Assembly (NCBI GenBank): GCA_963573315.1
Contig: OY752146.1
Coordinates: 1,922,001 to 1,986,000, forward strand
Length of the DNA stretch: 64,000 bases
Reading direction: 5' to 3'
From: Entomortierella parvispora
Lineage: Eukaryota > Mortierellomycota > Mortierellomycetes > Mortierellales > Mortierellaceae
Part shown: piece by piece, positions 33,062-43,200 of the stretch
Position numbering within the stretch: the first letter of the stretch is position 1
Layout: the number at the start of each line of letters is the position of its first letter
Notes under the pieces: generated by a model
Told to the model about the DNA's origin: nothing
Database searches by the model: none
Seen by the model: the letters and a program-made list of their open reading frames with translations, nothing else
Position numbers and translations under genes: made by a program

Positions 33062-33748
33062 ATGAATACCTTTTTCACTAAGAAGGCATCTGTTATTATG
33101 GTCGGCAACCCCGGCGTCGGAAAGAGTGCCATTCTTAATGCTCTTGGAGGGAACTTTCCGAGCGGATTCAGCGACCTTCAAGGCATGACAACTCGTGTCT
33201 CCCATAAGGACGTCAAATTTGAGAACCGGAGCTTCCGACTAGTCGACACACCCGGCATCAGCGACCCAGGAGAAGGAGGGCAAGGGGACGAGAGGACCAA
33301 CATGCGGCTGAAGATGCTACAAGATGCTATGAATGACGGACTTGTCTGCGCCATCTTCTTCGTGATAGCGCCAAGGAACGGGAGGATTGAGCCAGGCACT
33401 CTGGCTTTGATGCAGTTGGTTCTTGACAATATGAAGAAGGGCCCCAAGGTTGGCTTGATCATCAATCAAGTCATGCCAGGCCACATGGACAAAGTACAGT
33501 CTGAAGATTACATTACAGCAGTTCGCAAAGTACTGGAGGAAAACAATGCCGATTTGAGCTTCCTTGACAAACAGCCACATCTGGTGCTTGTCGATCACGA
33601 GGATGGGTTTTCTGAGCAGGATCGGTACGACATCAAACAATATATCCTCAAGTTCAAACCAAAAGAAGTTCAGATCCACGACATGCTGGCCAAGTCTCTT
33701 CGTTTCATACTCATGCTTCTCATGGTTATCTTGCAGCAGGCACATTAA
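33062..33748 (+). CDS. AIG1/GIMAP-like GTPase 2 (minimal, C-terminal hydrophobic anchor)
   Basis: Single exon, 228 aa: essentially only the G domain. G1 is GNPGVGKS near residues 16-23, switch I GMT is present, G3 is LVDTPGISDP, and APRNGRI is conserved. G4-equivalent is LIINQVMPG and G5-equivalent is LVDHEDGF. After the last helix the protein ends in a hydrophobic run (LRFILMLLMVILQQ), which could be a tail anchor, as some GIMAPs have. It is the shortest and most canonical member of the cluster, and shares orientation and intronless structure with the others. Confidence 0.85.
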   Translation: MNTFFTKKASVIMVGNPGVGKSAILNALGGNFPSGFSDLQGMTTRVSHKDVKFENRSFRLVDTPGISDPGEGGQGDERTNMRLKMLQDAMNDGLVCAIFFVIAPRNGRIEPGTLALMQLVLDNMKKGPKVGLIINQVMPGHMDKVQSEDYITAVRKVLEENNADLSFLDKQPHLVLVDHEDGFSEQDRYDIKQYILKFKPKEVQIHDMLAKSLRFILMLLMVILQQAH

Positions 33749-34413
33749 AGCATATCATTTTTTTTCATCTCGCGGTGCAGCTTCCCGTGGGATCAAGGAG
33801 TGAAAGGCCTTGCATGATACATCTGATGGTGGGAGCAGTGTCCCACAAACACAAATCACCCAAAAAAAAGGGGGAAAATCGTAACTGAGGCGAACTACAA
33901 GAAGTTGAGCGCTGGACGGCAAGAGTTAATTTGGTCCTTTCCCGCTGCCTGTTCCAACATGAGCCAAGCAACTGTGCATTGCAGGGCCCTGGATATACTC
34001 CCGGTGAGCGAGAGCACACTGCACAACCTTCAGTCCGTTTGGGCATTGCTGTTCAATCTCATCGTAAACGTGTCCTGGCCTTCAATTGAAATCAGGAGGG
34101 AAGTTAGGGTTCGATGACACGCCACCGGGAACTTCGGAGCGAGAAAACTTTTACGTGATGCTGTGATCTATGACGGATGTGCTCGATGCTGACATATTTC
34201 ATCCACAGACCCAGGGGACTAAGTATTGCCAAGAGGAGCCCAAGGCAAGCAGGACTGCACTATAGTTGAAGTAGTGAAAGCAAGCAGTATTCCTTTTCAT
34301 GAATGAATGGAAGAGCGACAAATACCGCAGATGAGAGCCAGAGCACCAAGGAAAACTTTCAAAAAAGATGCACACTATCAACTCAATAAACCCATTTCGG
34401 CATCAAGAACAAC

Positions 34414-34442
34414 TTCAGGTCAAGTTCAGGTCAAGTTCAGGT
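34414..34442 (+). repeat. 11-bp direct repeat, about 2.6 copies
   Basis: Unit TTCAGGTCAAG at 34414-34424 and 34425-34435, with a partial third copy, in the spacer before GTPase 3. Confidence 0.8.
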
Positions 34443-34576
34443 GGCCTTTGTGCTCGACAACGTTTGTCCCTCCTCCCTGCAGGTGGCTGGTTAGGACAGA
34501 AAAAAAAGGCGAAGCAAAATTTTGTTTCTTTCTCTCATCTGTCCCCTGCTTTTTCTCTTTTTCCTTTTTATCCGCA

Positions 34577-34605
34577 ACCACCACCACCACCACCACCACC
34601 ACCAC
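34577..34605 (+). repeat. (ACC)n microsatellite
   Basis: Nearly ten perfect ACC units 25-50 nt upstream of the GTPase 3 start codon. In the GTPase frame it would read as poly-His, but it lies before the first ATG. Confidence 0.85.
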
Positions 34606-34629
34606 GCACAACGGCCTGACAGGGGACAC

Positions 34630-36000
34630 ATGCTCATGGTATCCAAAACTGAGAACCTTACCTCGGTCATTTTCATCGGGAATCCCGGAGTCGGCAAAAG
34701 CACCCTTCTCAATGCTCTGGGAGGGTCATTCAAACATGGATTCAATCCCGTCATCGGCATGACCGTGGGAGAACCTCAAAGGGTGACTTGTGGTAAACGC
34801 AGCTTACTTCTGGTTGACGTACCCGGGGTTAATGACTATTTCCAAGCCGACCGCATGGCAAAAGACGAGGATCCAGTCGATTACAACCTCAGGATAATCC
34901 AGGAGAGACTGAACGACGGAGGCACTTACGTCATTTTCTTTGTGGTCGAACCCAGTATACACGGAGCGATTCCAAGCAAGGATCTGGCGCTCATGAAGTT
35001 GATCCTCGAGAGTATTGAGGACGGACCTCAAATAGGGCTCATCATGACGTTAGTACGGGGCAATCACTTTGGTGCCGTTACGGCCCCAGGATTTGTACTG
35101 AGGTCTTTGGAGGGTGTTCATGCTGAGCTGGGATTCTTTGCCGCTGATAAGCATCTCTTCCTCCGAAAGCACGACCAGGAGTTCAGCGGTCATGAGCTTC
35201 AAGAAATTCAAAAATACGTCCTGGAATTTGAACCACGAAAAGTACGCATTCGCAAGATGCGGTCCAATGGATTGTCACTGAGTGGAGGAGTCGATCGTCA
35301 ATCCGAAGAAGCAAAATCGCCAATCCGTTATGATAACTTCATGCCAAGCGAGTGGAACAACTTCAATTATTCGGGAACCACATGCCGAGAATCGGTGGTC
35401 TTTGTCGGTGGCCCTGGTGTAGGAAAAAGTACCCTCCACAACGCCCTCGGAGCGACCTTCAATTCCGATACCAAGCGCAAGTGTGAGCAACAATATATAT
35501 ACTGTCGGAATAATTGCCTACGGCTGGTAGATTACCACGGTATTCGCGAGTACACCAATGGCATTCAGCTTTTCGACTTCCATGCACCTCATATGATGTC
35601 GCTCAAGTACATTTTAAATGAGAGATACGCCTACGCGATCTTCTTTATTATCACCCCAAGAAACGGGAGAGTTGATCCAGGCGACCTGGTTATGATGCGT
35701 GCTGTTCTGAGCAGTATGAAGAAAGGGCCGGTTGTTGGGCTAGTTCTTAATCGGGTCGGGAAGAAAGACATTAGCGCGACTCGGAGTTCCTTCTTCATTC
35801 GGCCCATGCTAGATGTTCTGAGACAGAGTGGAGCGGATGTTCGAATCCTTTCGAAGCTCGACGCCCTTGTTCTCCCTGATCACAAAAGTGGATTTAGTGA
35901 CTATGAGCTGGCCACCATCCAAGATTATGTACTTTCATTCCTCTCAGACCGTAAATCAGTGAGGTTCAAGAAGATGATCAACAGAATCTTTCACTACTGA
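34630..36000 (+). CDS. AIG1/GIMAP-like GTPase 3 (tandem G domains)
   Basis: Single exon, 456 aa with two G domains. Domain one: G1 GNPGVGKS at 17-24, switch I IGMT (Thr45), G3 LVDVPGV, G5-like RKHDQEF. Domain two: G1 GGPGVGKS at 260-267, no clear switch I Thr (the region reads SDTKRKCEQQYIYC), G3 altered to LVDYHGI (DxxG kept), APRNGRV-like TPRNGRV, and LPDHKSGF. Domain two therefore keeps the phosphate-binding loop but lacks the residue that senses the gamma-phosphate and magnesium. Two fused domains could act as a built-in dimer, since GIMAPs dimerise through the G domain. A second ATG two codons in is an alternative start. Confidence 0.85.
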   Translation: MLMVSKTENLTSVIFIGNPGVGKSTLLNALGGSFKHGFNPVIGMTVGEPQRVTCGKRSLLLVDVPGVNDYFQADRMAKDEDPVDYNLRIIQERLNDGGTYVIFFVVEPSIHGAIPSKDLALMKLILESIEDGPQIGLIMTLVRGNHFGAVTAPGFVLRSLEGVHAELGFFAADKHLFLRKHDQEFSGHELQEIQKYVLEFEPRKVRIRKMRSNGLSLSGGVDRQSEEAKSPIRYDNFMPSEWNNFNYSGTTCRESVVFVGGPGVGKSTLHNALGATFNSDTKRKCEQQYIYCRNNCLRLVDYHGIREYTNGIQLFDFHAPHMMSLKYILNERYAYAIFFIITPRNGRVDPGDLVMMRAVLSSMKKGPVVGLVLNRVGKKDISATRSSFFIRPMLDVLRQSGADVRILSKLDALVLPDHKSGFSDYELATIQDYVLSFLSDRKSVRFKKMINRIFHY

Positions 36001-37371
36001 ATACATAAAAATAAATCCTGACACAGGCGCGCCTGCACAACGGCGAGGTGGTGTGTACTAATGATCGGATTTTCTTCTAGGCAATAAACAGAGAGTGGTC
36101 TCAGGCCTTCGATCTGAAAAGGATGTCCCAAAGAATGACAGAAACTAACGACTTCCGACCCATGGTTACATCCCTAGGCCCTTGTTCACAAACGATAGTA
36201 GATTTCTTGCTGGTATTTGTCCACACTGACGAGAATGCCGAGTATGCTTTGGGACAGTCGGCGCGAGGAATTAGTCAAAATACACGTATCAGACGCGTGC
36301 AGTACATTTCACGTATCAAGGAACAAAAAATATTGCGCGCACTTGAGATGAGATTGTATCAGTAGGAACTGCACAGGGAATGGTGAGTAGTGACAAGGCA
36401 GAGGAGACTGAGGTGACTATGGGCGGATAATGAATTGAAAAGAATGAAGAATGAATGAATAATGCGTGTGCAAGGAATTGCAAGAAGAACGAGAGCCTGG
36501 TTGGTGGCTTGGCACAAAGCTTGGTCAAGGGTGGCATGCGCATGCATCCAAGGCGGTTGTTCTGACTTCTCCGTCTGTCTGTCCTCCTTGCACGACTGAC
36601 TGCATCACAGAGATGCTCCGATATCCTCTTCCTTACCATTGCTCACATCTACTACCTAGCCACTCTGCTTCCAGCATGGTGATGGTCATACAGTACAGTA
36701 CAGTCGCGTCACAATCCTGCTGGAGACGCCAAACTGACAATACGACCCTCTCTCCTTTTTGGATCAGGTTCAAGTCCTTGGAAGATATTAGTTCGTTAGT
36801 TCGACAAAAAACTAGAGGAGCGTTCGTCAGATCGCCCATTGTAGAGCGGGAATGACAGTACGGGATATGAGGATGCAGCCTGCCTTCCTGATGGATTCTC
36901 ACCGGCACACCTGAGCCCAACCAGGACGATGGGTCTACTTTGATCTTGTTCGATGCTCCAAGCTTGCCTTATCAGCATGATGGGGTGCAGCAGGAGTAAT
37001 AGGGATCAGGGAGAAGCAGAAGATAAATATGAGTCCTCGATCCCCGGCCTTGGCGCCAGCCGGCTATCATTGTGCTGTATCAGAACTCTTACGATAGCAA
37101 AATGTTGGTAAGTCAGCGTTCGTGCCGATCACAAGCTGGACTGCACATTTGACAACAGAGAAGGAAAGTTCGGCAAAGGCAAAGTCGGTTCCCTTTTACG
37201 ATGCTTCCAACCATGCGGCAGTGCAAAGGCTCTTTCTTGCAGCAACAGGGTTTATGGGCAAGAAGAGCCCAGGGGTGACTCGTGGTTTTCCGCTCTTTCT
37301 TCCTTACCCATCTTCACCATTTCTCACCTTCACTTTGCCAGTAGAGACGCGCATCGTCCTCTCACATATTC
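36001..37371. other. Spacer between GTPase 3 and 4
   Basis: 1.37 kb. It contains only short overlapping ORFs without family resemblance and TACAGTACAGTA-type short repeats near 36700. No gene is supported. Confidence 0.45.
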
Positions 37372-38916
37372 ATGGTATCAGAAGACCCAATCCTTACCTC
37401 GGTTGTCTTTGTTGGAGATCCCGGCGTCGGAAAGAGCACCCTCCACAGAGCTCTTGGGGGAACCTTCGAACATGGATTTCATCCAGTAATTGGGATGGCC
37501 ATAGAAAAACCTCAAGAGGTAGAGTGCAATGGCCGGCGCCTCTTGCTGGTCGACATGCCGGGAATCAGGGATCCCAATGCACCAGGAGACAGGATACGAG
37601 GGGGTAGCGCTGTCGACCGACATCTCGAAAGGCTATGTGGGACATTGAACGACGACCAACATTACGCGGTCTTCTTGGTTATCACGCCTCGAAAGGATGG
37701 CGCCATATTGATCAACGATCTGACCCTCATGAAGTACTTTCTGGATAGTGTTGAGCGAGGACCCCGGATTGGAATAATCCTTACTCAAATCAAACATCAT
37801 GTTCTCGCCGCGGCCAATAGTCATTTAAGGACGGCACTTCAGAGGATTGACCCTGACCTTCGCTCACCTGTGGCTAGCAGCCATCTAGCCCTGTGTCAAC
37901 ACACGACGATGTTCGACTCTGAAGACTGTGATCGTGTCCGAAAGTTCGTCCTATCGTTTGAGCCGAAACCTGTCCATGTTCGTAAAATGGTGTCAAGCGA
38001 GCTGTATCAAGTGACTCGCAATCTTTCTTTTATCCCAAAGGCGACAGTCCATGCACGACTTGATCAAGGGGTGCCTGATAGAGACAGTTCAACGAGGCAA
38101 AGTCCGCAGTCTCTCGGTCCTACAGAGAAAAACCCGCAAAGCCACGACTTGACGAAAGCTCAGCGACCGCTTTCAAGATTTGGAGATATTTTTTTCAAAG
38201 GGAAGTTGTTATCACGTCAGACGGTTAACGGCAGATCCACACCTCCTCAGGCGATCGATGGTACGTCTCCAAGGGCGATCCTCATTGGGAACACCGGCAG
38301 GGGGAAGAGTACCATCCTCAACGCGCTTGGCGGGAAGTTTGTCACTGGCTATTCAGACGACAGAGATCTTGGCTCTTCAATTGCAGACGTGCTTCTCGGC
38401 GGAAAACGGTTTCAATTGGTGGACATACCAGGCGCCAGAGTCTTAGAGGAAGAGGGGTACTCGCGTTACTTTCAGAGCCTGTATAGCGAGTTGGACAGCA
38501 GAGATCGTTTGTGCCTGGTGTTCATTGTTATCACGACCAGGAATGGGAGAATTGATGTGTTCGATCTCGCAATGGCCAGTCTCCTTCACGATTTCATGGA
38601 GACAGGTCCGAGTGTAGGTTTTATTTTCAACATGGTTGGGAAAGAGCAGCTGGATGATTTCCAACATCAGAAATACCTTCAAGCGGTTCTGAAAAAGTTT
38701 TCCCCCGATGAACGCTTGATGCTGGAGCCTAAGAGACACTTGGTGCTCATTGAACATGAAGATGATTTTAACAAGGAAGAAAAGAAATCAATACAGCAGC
38801 ACTTTCTTTCTTTCACGCCAAAGACAATGAGGCTTGCCGACAGAGACAAAAGCCTAGTCAAGTTGGAGACCAGTCATATTCAAACATTACTCCACCAATA
38901 TGCAAGAGGCTTTTAA
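37372..38916 (+). CDS. AIG1/GIMAP-like GTPase 4 (tandem G domains)
   Basis: Single exon, 514 aa. Domain one: G1 GDPGVGKS at 15-22, switch I position Ala instead of Thr (IGMA), G3 LVDMPGI, then TPRKDGAI and LCQHTTMF. A linker of about 75 residues, rich in Ser, Gln and Pro, leads to domain two. There G1 is GNTGRGKS at 306-313, switch I Thr is not evident, G3 is LVDIPGA, followed by TTRNGRI and LIEHEDDF. Both domains therefore look catalytically weakened while keeping nucleotide-binding loops. The closest architecture is its neighbour at 34630. The N-terminal domain resembles domain one of that gene (EHGFHPVIGM versus KHGFNPVIGM), supporting local duplication. Confidence 0.85.
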   Translation: MVSEDPILTSVVFVGDPGVGKSTLHRALGGTFEHGFHPVIGMAIEKPQEVECNGRRLLLVDMPGIRDPNAPGDRIRGGSAVDRHLERLCGTLNDDQHYAVFLVITPRKDGAILINDLTLMKYFLDSVERGPRIGIILTQIKHHVLAAANSHLRTALQRIDPDLRSPVASSHLALCQHTTMFDSEDCDRVRKFVLSFEPKPVHVRKMVSSELYQVTRNLSFIPKATVHARLDQGVPDRDSSTRQSPQSLGPTEKNPQSHDLTKAQRPLSRFGDIFFKGKLLSRQTVNGRSTPPQAIDGTSPRAILIGNTGRGKSTILNALGGKFVTGYSDDRDLGSSIADVLLGGKRFQLVDIPGARVLEEEGYSRYFQSLYSELDSRDRLCLVFIVITTRNGRIDVFDLAMASLLHDFMETGPSVGFIFNMVGKEQLDDFQHQKYLQAVLKKFSPDERLMLEPKRHLVLIEHEDDFNKEEKKSIQQHFLSFTPKTMRLADRDKSLVKLETSHIQTLLHQYARGF

Positions 38917-39546
38917 AGTAAATAAATTTCATAACGTTCTGACTATGAGCTGAAGGTACCCACGATGTGAATCGTTGAAGACTGCCATCATATGTCAGAC
39001 TCAGATAGTCATCTACTTGCTTTTTTTTTCTCGGATGAGGGAGATGCTGACGGAATACCTGCAGCAGTCTAGATTCACTATTGTTTTTTTAATTTCAGTC
39101 GTGCTGACTATTCAAGCCCAGCAACATTCGAGTCTCTCCTTTGAGTTTGTTCTTCCTAGCACTTTCGTTGTTTCTTACTTTCTTTGGACCGCAGTGATGG
39201 TGGATTTAGCTTGGACCGCTACGAAGTCTAGTACTGTACAGTACTGTACAATTCGTCAACAACAAAGCAACAACAACAAAGAAAAAACACAGCTGTTGCT
39301 CTACAGTACTTCATGCAATTTTTTTTCGCGTACATGAACTGTACTAGATAAAGTACCTGACCCGGGGAAATCCCTCCTGCCGGGGATCTGATAAGTCATG
39401 GAAGCCTTCGTTGTTCGGATATCAGATCTGCCTGGGAACTAGTTTTTTTTTTTTTTTGTATAAATGGCCGTATGCTTTTGATCTTTCCCCCTCTCTCTCG
39501 TCAGATAAAATCATCCATCCCATCATCTCCGCTCACACTCTCTTCA
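38917..39546. other. Intergenic, promoter of the GPI-protein gene
   Basis: It contains repeated GTACTGTACA-type palindromic sequence near 39230-39250, a T-run, and a TATA box at 39459. No gene is supported. Confidence 0.45.
39459..39464 (+). promoter_or_regulatory. TATA box
   Basis: TATAAA immediately after a T-run, 83 nt upstream of the start codon of the GPI-protein gene and followed by a CT-rich leader. It is the clearest core promoter element in the window. Confidence 0.65.
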
Positions 39547-40197
39547 ATGCGTTTCTTCACCGTCACCATCGTTGCCTCCATCGTTGCCGCTGCCAGCGCC
39601 GTTGAGTACCCCTTCAAGCCCAATGGTCCCTGCATTCAGGGTTGCTTGGACGTAAGTCAGCCTGGTCATATACCCCTAGGGCACTCTTTTTTTAGTTTCT
39701 GCTTTCGTCCAACCACCTCATCCTCCATTCACTCTCTTTCTCAAGTCTGATCCACTAATTGAATGGCTTGCAATCCGATTTCTCGATCAATTGACTCATT
39801 TCCCCCATTACCTACCACCTTGTCTTCCTATTAGACCGTTGGAAAGGAGATGTCCCCCAACTTCTCCATGGATCCTAACAGCCCCTACTTCATGGAGTCT
39901 CTCGGATACGCTCACAACCGTGGCACTCCTTCCTACACGAACTTCATGGCCAAGACCGGCATGTGCAACTCCAAGTGCCCCAAGGAAGAGCAAGATCTTT
40001 ACAGCCAGCAATACCAGGCCAAGAGCGACTGGTTTGCCGCCAACAAGAGCGGTGGAGCATCTGCCACTGGCTCGGCCAGTGTCCCTGCCAAGACCTCTGC
40101 CCCTGCCAGTAAGCCCACCGGTGCCGCCTCGGTTGTCGTTGCCTCCACCGGCCTCATTGGCGCTGCTGCCATCGGTGCCGCCGTTCTTCTTTTTTAA
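39547..40197 (+). CDS. Small secreted GPI-anchored protein
   Basis: Two exons (39547-39651 and 39835-40197), phase 0, 155 aa. Signal peptide MRFFTVTIVASIVAAASA, mature start near VEYPFKP. Four Cys are visible (GPCIQGC, MCNSKC), likely forming disulfides. A Ser/Ala/Thr/Pro-rich stalk follows and the C-terminus ends in a hydrophobic Ala/Gly/Val tail (VVVASTGLIGAAAIG...LLF), as in GPI-anchor signals. C-ending codon bias and a TATA box suggest strong expression. A cell-wall or plasma-membrane surface protein is the likely role; the specific family is not recognised. Its stop lies 69 nt from the stop of the convergent anoctamin. Confidence 0.85.
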
Positions 40198-40266
40198 GAA
40201 GTTAGGAGACAAACATGCAAATAGACAACGCTGTAAAATATAATCTTCTCGTATCATTTTATTTTC

Positions 40267-43200
40267 CTAAACGCGCGACTCCTCCAACACAACCCATTCT
40301 CCATCCATCTCTGTGTTTAAGCGTTGAGGGATTGGTCTATTCTGACCCCTTGGAGGACTCAGTTGCTCTCGGCTCTGACTTGGGACTGCTACGGGAGGAT
40401 CGGCAAGCGCCTGTCCAGGATCTGAAATGTGAGAAAAACCTAAACCTAGGCCATGTTGAAGCTGCGAACCGGGGGGTGAACCAATCAATCCTGCCCCTTG
40501 CCTCTGTTCATAAATCGATAGGCTGTTCGTCCTAGACCCATTCAAAGATTCTTGTATCGTAGGTAGATTCCCTCCTCGCGTCTGGATGGCTGGAGGAGGT
40601 GGGGGTCGTGTTGATTGAGCGGACTCTCGTTTCGGGCTTTTCTCTATCGGCTTCTTCTTCCTCATTATGTTCTCACTCCATACCCGCTGAAGGCCCAATC
40701 CAGGACGCGAAAGCCGCTTTCCATCTACGATCGCCGGCGAGTCCTGACCGCCTCCTCCTCCAACGGTGTGTTGGCAGTCGAGATTGGATTCGTATCCAGG
40801 TTCAATCTTCACAGAGCTATGAGAGGTCCGTCTTCCCAAGGGAGATGATCCTTCCTCAGATTCAACATCACTGTAATCATAATCGGAATAACCGTCGTCG
40901 TCATCAGAAGGGCTGTCGTAGTCCAGATCCTCGTCCATCTCGGATTCCAATCCTTCGCTAGCTACTCGAGACATGTACTTGGATCTCGCGACCGCTAGCT
41001 TGATGGTAAGGGGTACGTTCGGGATGGAGGCTCGAAGGATGATCTTGAACAAAAAGACGACGTGTTCAAACACCAGGATGAACCCTAGTTGGGCCGCCAG
41101 TAACTCCCCATCTCGATTCGCGTGCAGGTACTTGGCAAAGAGGTTTTGTTTGATCCAGAGGGAGCTGAACGCAATGATGGCGGCATTGGTGATGACGGAA
41201 CAGAAGGATACAAACTCCATGATCCGCTCCCACAATCCTAGAATAGGGCAAAGGGAGAAATCAATCAGTTTTTGGGAAACAGTAGGGGGTCATCCTTCCA
41301 CTTCAGCAGTGCTAGCGTTCGTTTTTACCAATATCCTGCGCTCGCAAGGCGATGGGTCTACGATACTGACTCAACAACCGGAAGGCTTCCAGTCGAATAT
41401 CTATCCAGTTGTTTATCAATGCAAAGGCAGGCGCGATCGGGAAAGAGGTGACAAAAAGGGTACAGAACCCAAATTGAATCACGGTCTTACGATAACACTT
41501 CAAGATCCTGCCTTCGTAACTGGGCAAATCATCGTCCTTGACCCATCGAGGGGCCCTGGTCCATTTCCGAGTCTCGAGAAATTCACGCCTCTTCAAGGCT
41601 TGATCAGCAAGGATTTTTTTCCTGTTCCAAGTCCGTTTTAACCAACTGGGAGGTGGAGGCGCAAGTATTAAAAACAAGGTCAAGATTATTTTCCTGGCCC
41701 CTTTTGTTTCAAGGCAGAAAGATGGTACTCGGTACTTCGATGTAGGCACTTACGGAAATAGCATCTCAAAGATTCCGTTTAGGAATTGCTTGCCGATAAA
41801 CACCACCGCAAGCTGGACCGTGAGCTCCGTGATGCAGGCATCATATAGACACGAATCCTGCAGATCTAGCCTATCCCTGAAAATTTTGCCACCAAACTGG
41901 AGCAAGTTCGAAGGTCAGAGATATTTTGTTCCTAATGACGTTCTCTCCTACAGAACTCTGATTCTTACTGGTGCTTTGAAAAACGCGTAATAGAAGAGTG
42001 TCGCATACATGTTGGTGAAGTCAAAGAGGTATCTTTTGATGATAAGGGATGCTAAAGTGAATAGTAAAGCAAGTCCATCAGATCTCTTTGACTTTGATTT
42101 ATCTTAATGGTACACATTCATGTCCTATGATCATTATCTGGGTGCCTTACACTCGTACGCTTCGGTATATTTGTGATTTTCCTTGTCTGTCAGCCACTCA
42201 GCCACTCTACACCATATCTGAAATATCGTTGTTAGTAGTAGCCCCCCCCCCCTTTTTTCCGCCTACTGAACATTTCGCAGAATACGAAATCTATCGGAAT
42301 TTCTGCTTACCTCACCAAGGACAATAATGATAATTAAATTGAGCATGGCCACAGCGACGAGCGAACCATAGGGACCTCCGATATGATGCCTGCACCATGC
42401 TTTGAAGATCATAAGGCACGCAACTGATCCAACAACAACAGACACCTAAGAAAAATAGCAAATTTACTGGCCATTAGAACAGTGTAAGTAGGTTGAATCC
42501 TGACCATAAATATGTGAACTCACGGCAACAATGACGGCGAGGGCGCTGATGAGATATCTCAACGCCTTCCAATACACGGGATAGTACAACTCCCTTTTGC
42601 CTGTCACGGCTGAAATTCGGGTCTTGGTTGCCCTGAACTCTGTTCTAGGTAACTCGACACGTTCATAGTCGTTCATATTCCACCGATAAGCGTAGTATTG
42701 ATTGGCTCGCTTCCAAAACTCAATATAAATCGTCGACCATATGGACATGAACAGTGCAAAGGGCATCGTGAGCACATTGTCAAAGATAGCGAAGAGGGCG
42801 TTAGGAGTTGCGTCCAGCTTGTTGAGTCTAACGAAGACGGAAATAGCGGAACAAGTATGACCAATTGACCAAACATATCGTGAGCTACTAAAACCGAAGC
42901 ATGACGCCAAATGACAACACAAGTGGCGAGAGTAAATTGAAGGCTACCTCGCTATTTTCAATTACCATACCTTGCTGCGTTGACAATACCAAAGATAAAA
43001 ACCGCTACTCCAACGGCTGCGGGAAGAGTGAGCCATTTTGTATAGTGGCCTAGCCAGGCAAAATAAATGCCGACTCTCTCACCATAGTACGCATTCACAA
43101 GATCCAAGGGCTGATTCTTCCAGAACCTTCGAGACCATTTGACCCGCAGCTGGGCTCGATAGTTCGCGTCGCGAATAGACTGGTTTTGCAACTTGAATGA

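Larger units (their letters stand above)
33749..34629. other. Spacer between GTPase 2 and 3
   Basis: 881 nt without a credible gene. It holds an 11-bp direct repeat (34414-34442) and an (ACC)n microsatellite (34577-34605) within the likely leader of GTPase 3. The reading frame of GTPase 3 stays open upstream through the ACC run, but no ATG precedes 34630 in that frame. Confidence 0.45.

Noticed and set aside
34522-34629. Upstream extension of GTPase 3 with hydrophobic run and poly-His
   Set aside because: The frame is open but begins at TTG; the first ATG is at 34630 and the poly-His is an ACC microsatellite in the leader.
31810-38916. GTPase cluster as a bacterial-type defence island or horizontally acquired block
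   Set aside because: No mobile-element genes, terminal repeats or base-composition break were visible, and CT-rich leaders match the neighbours. Local duplication explains it better.
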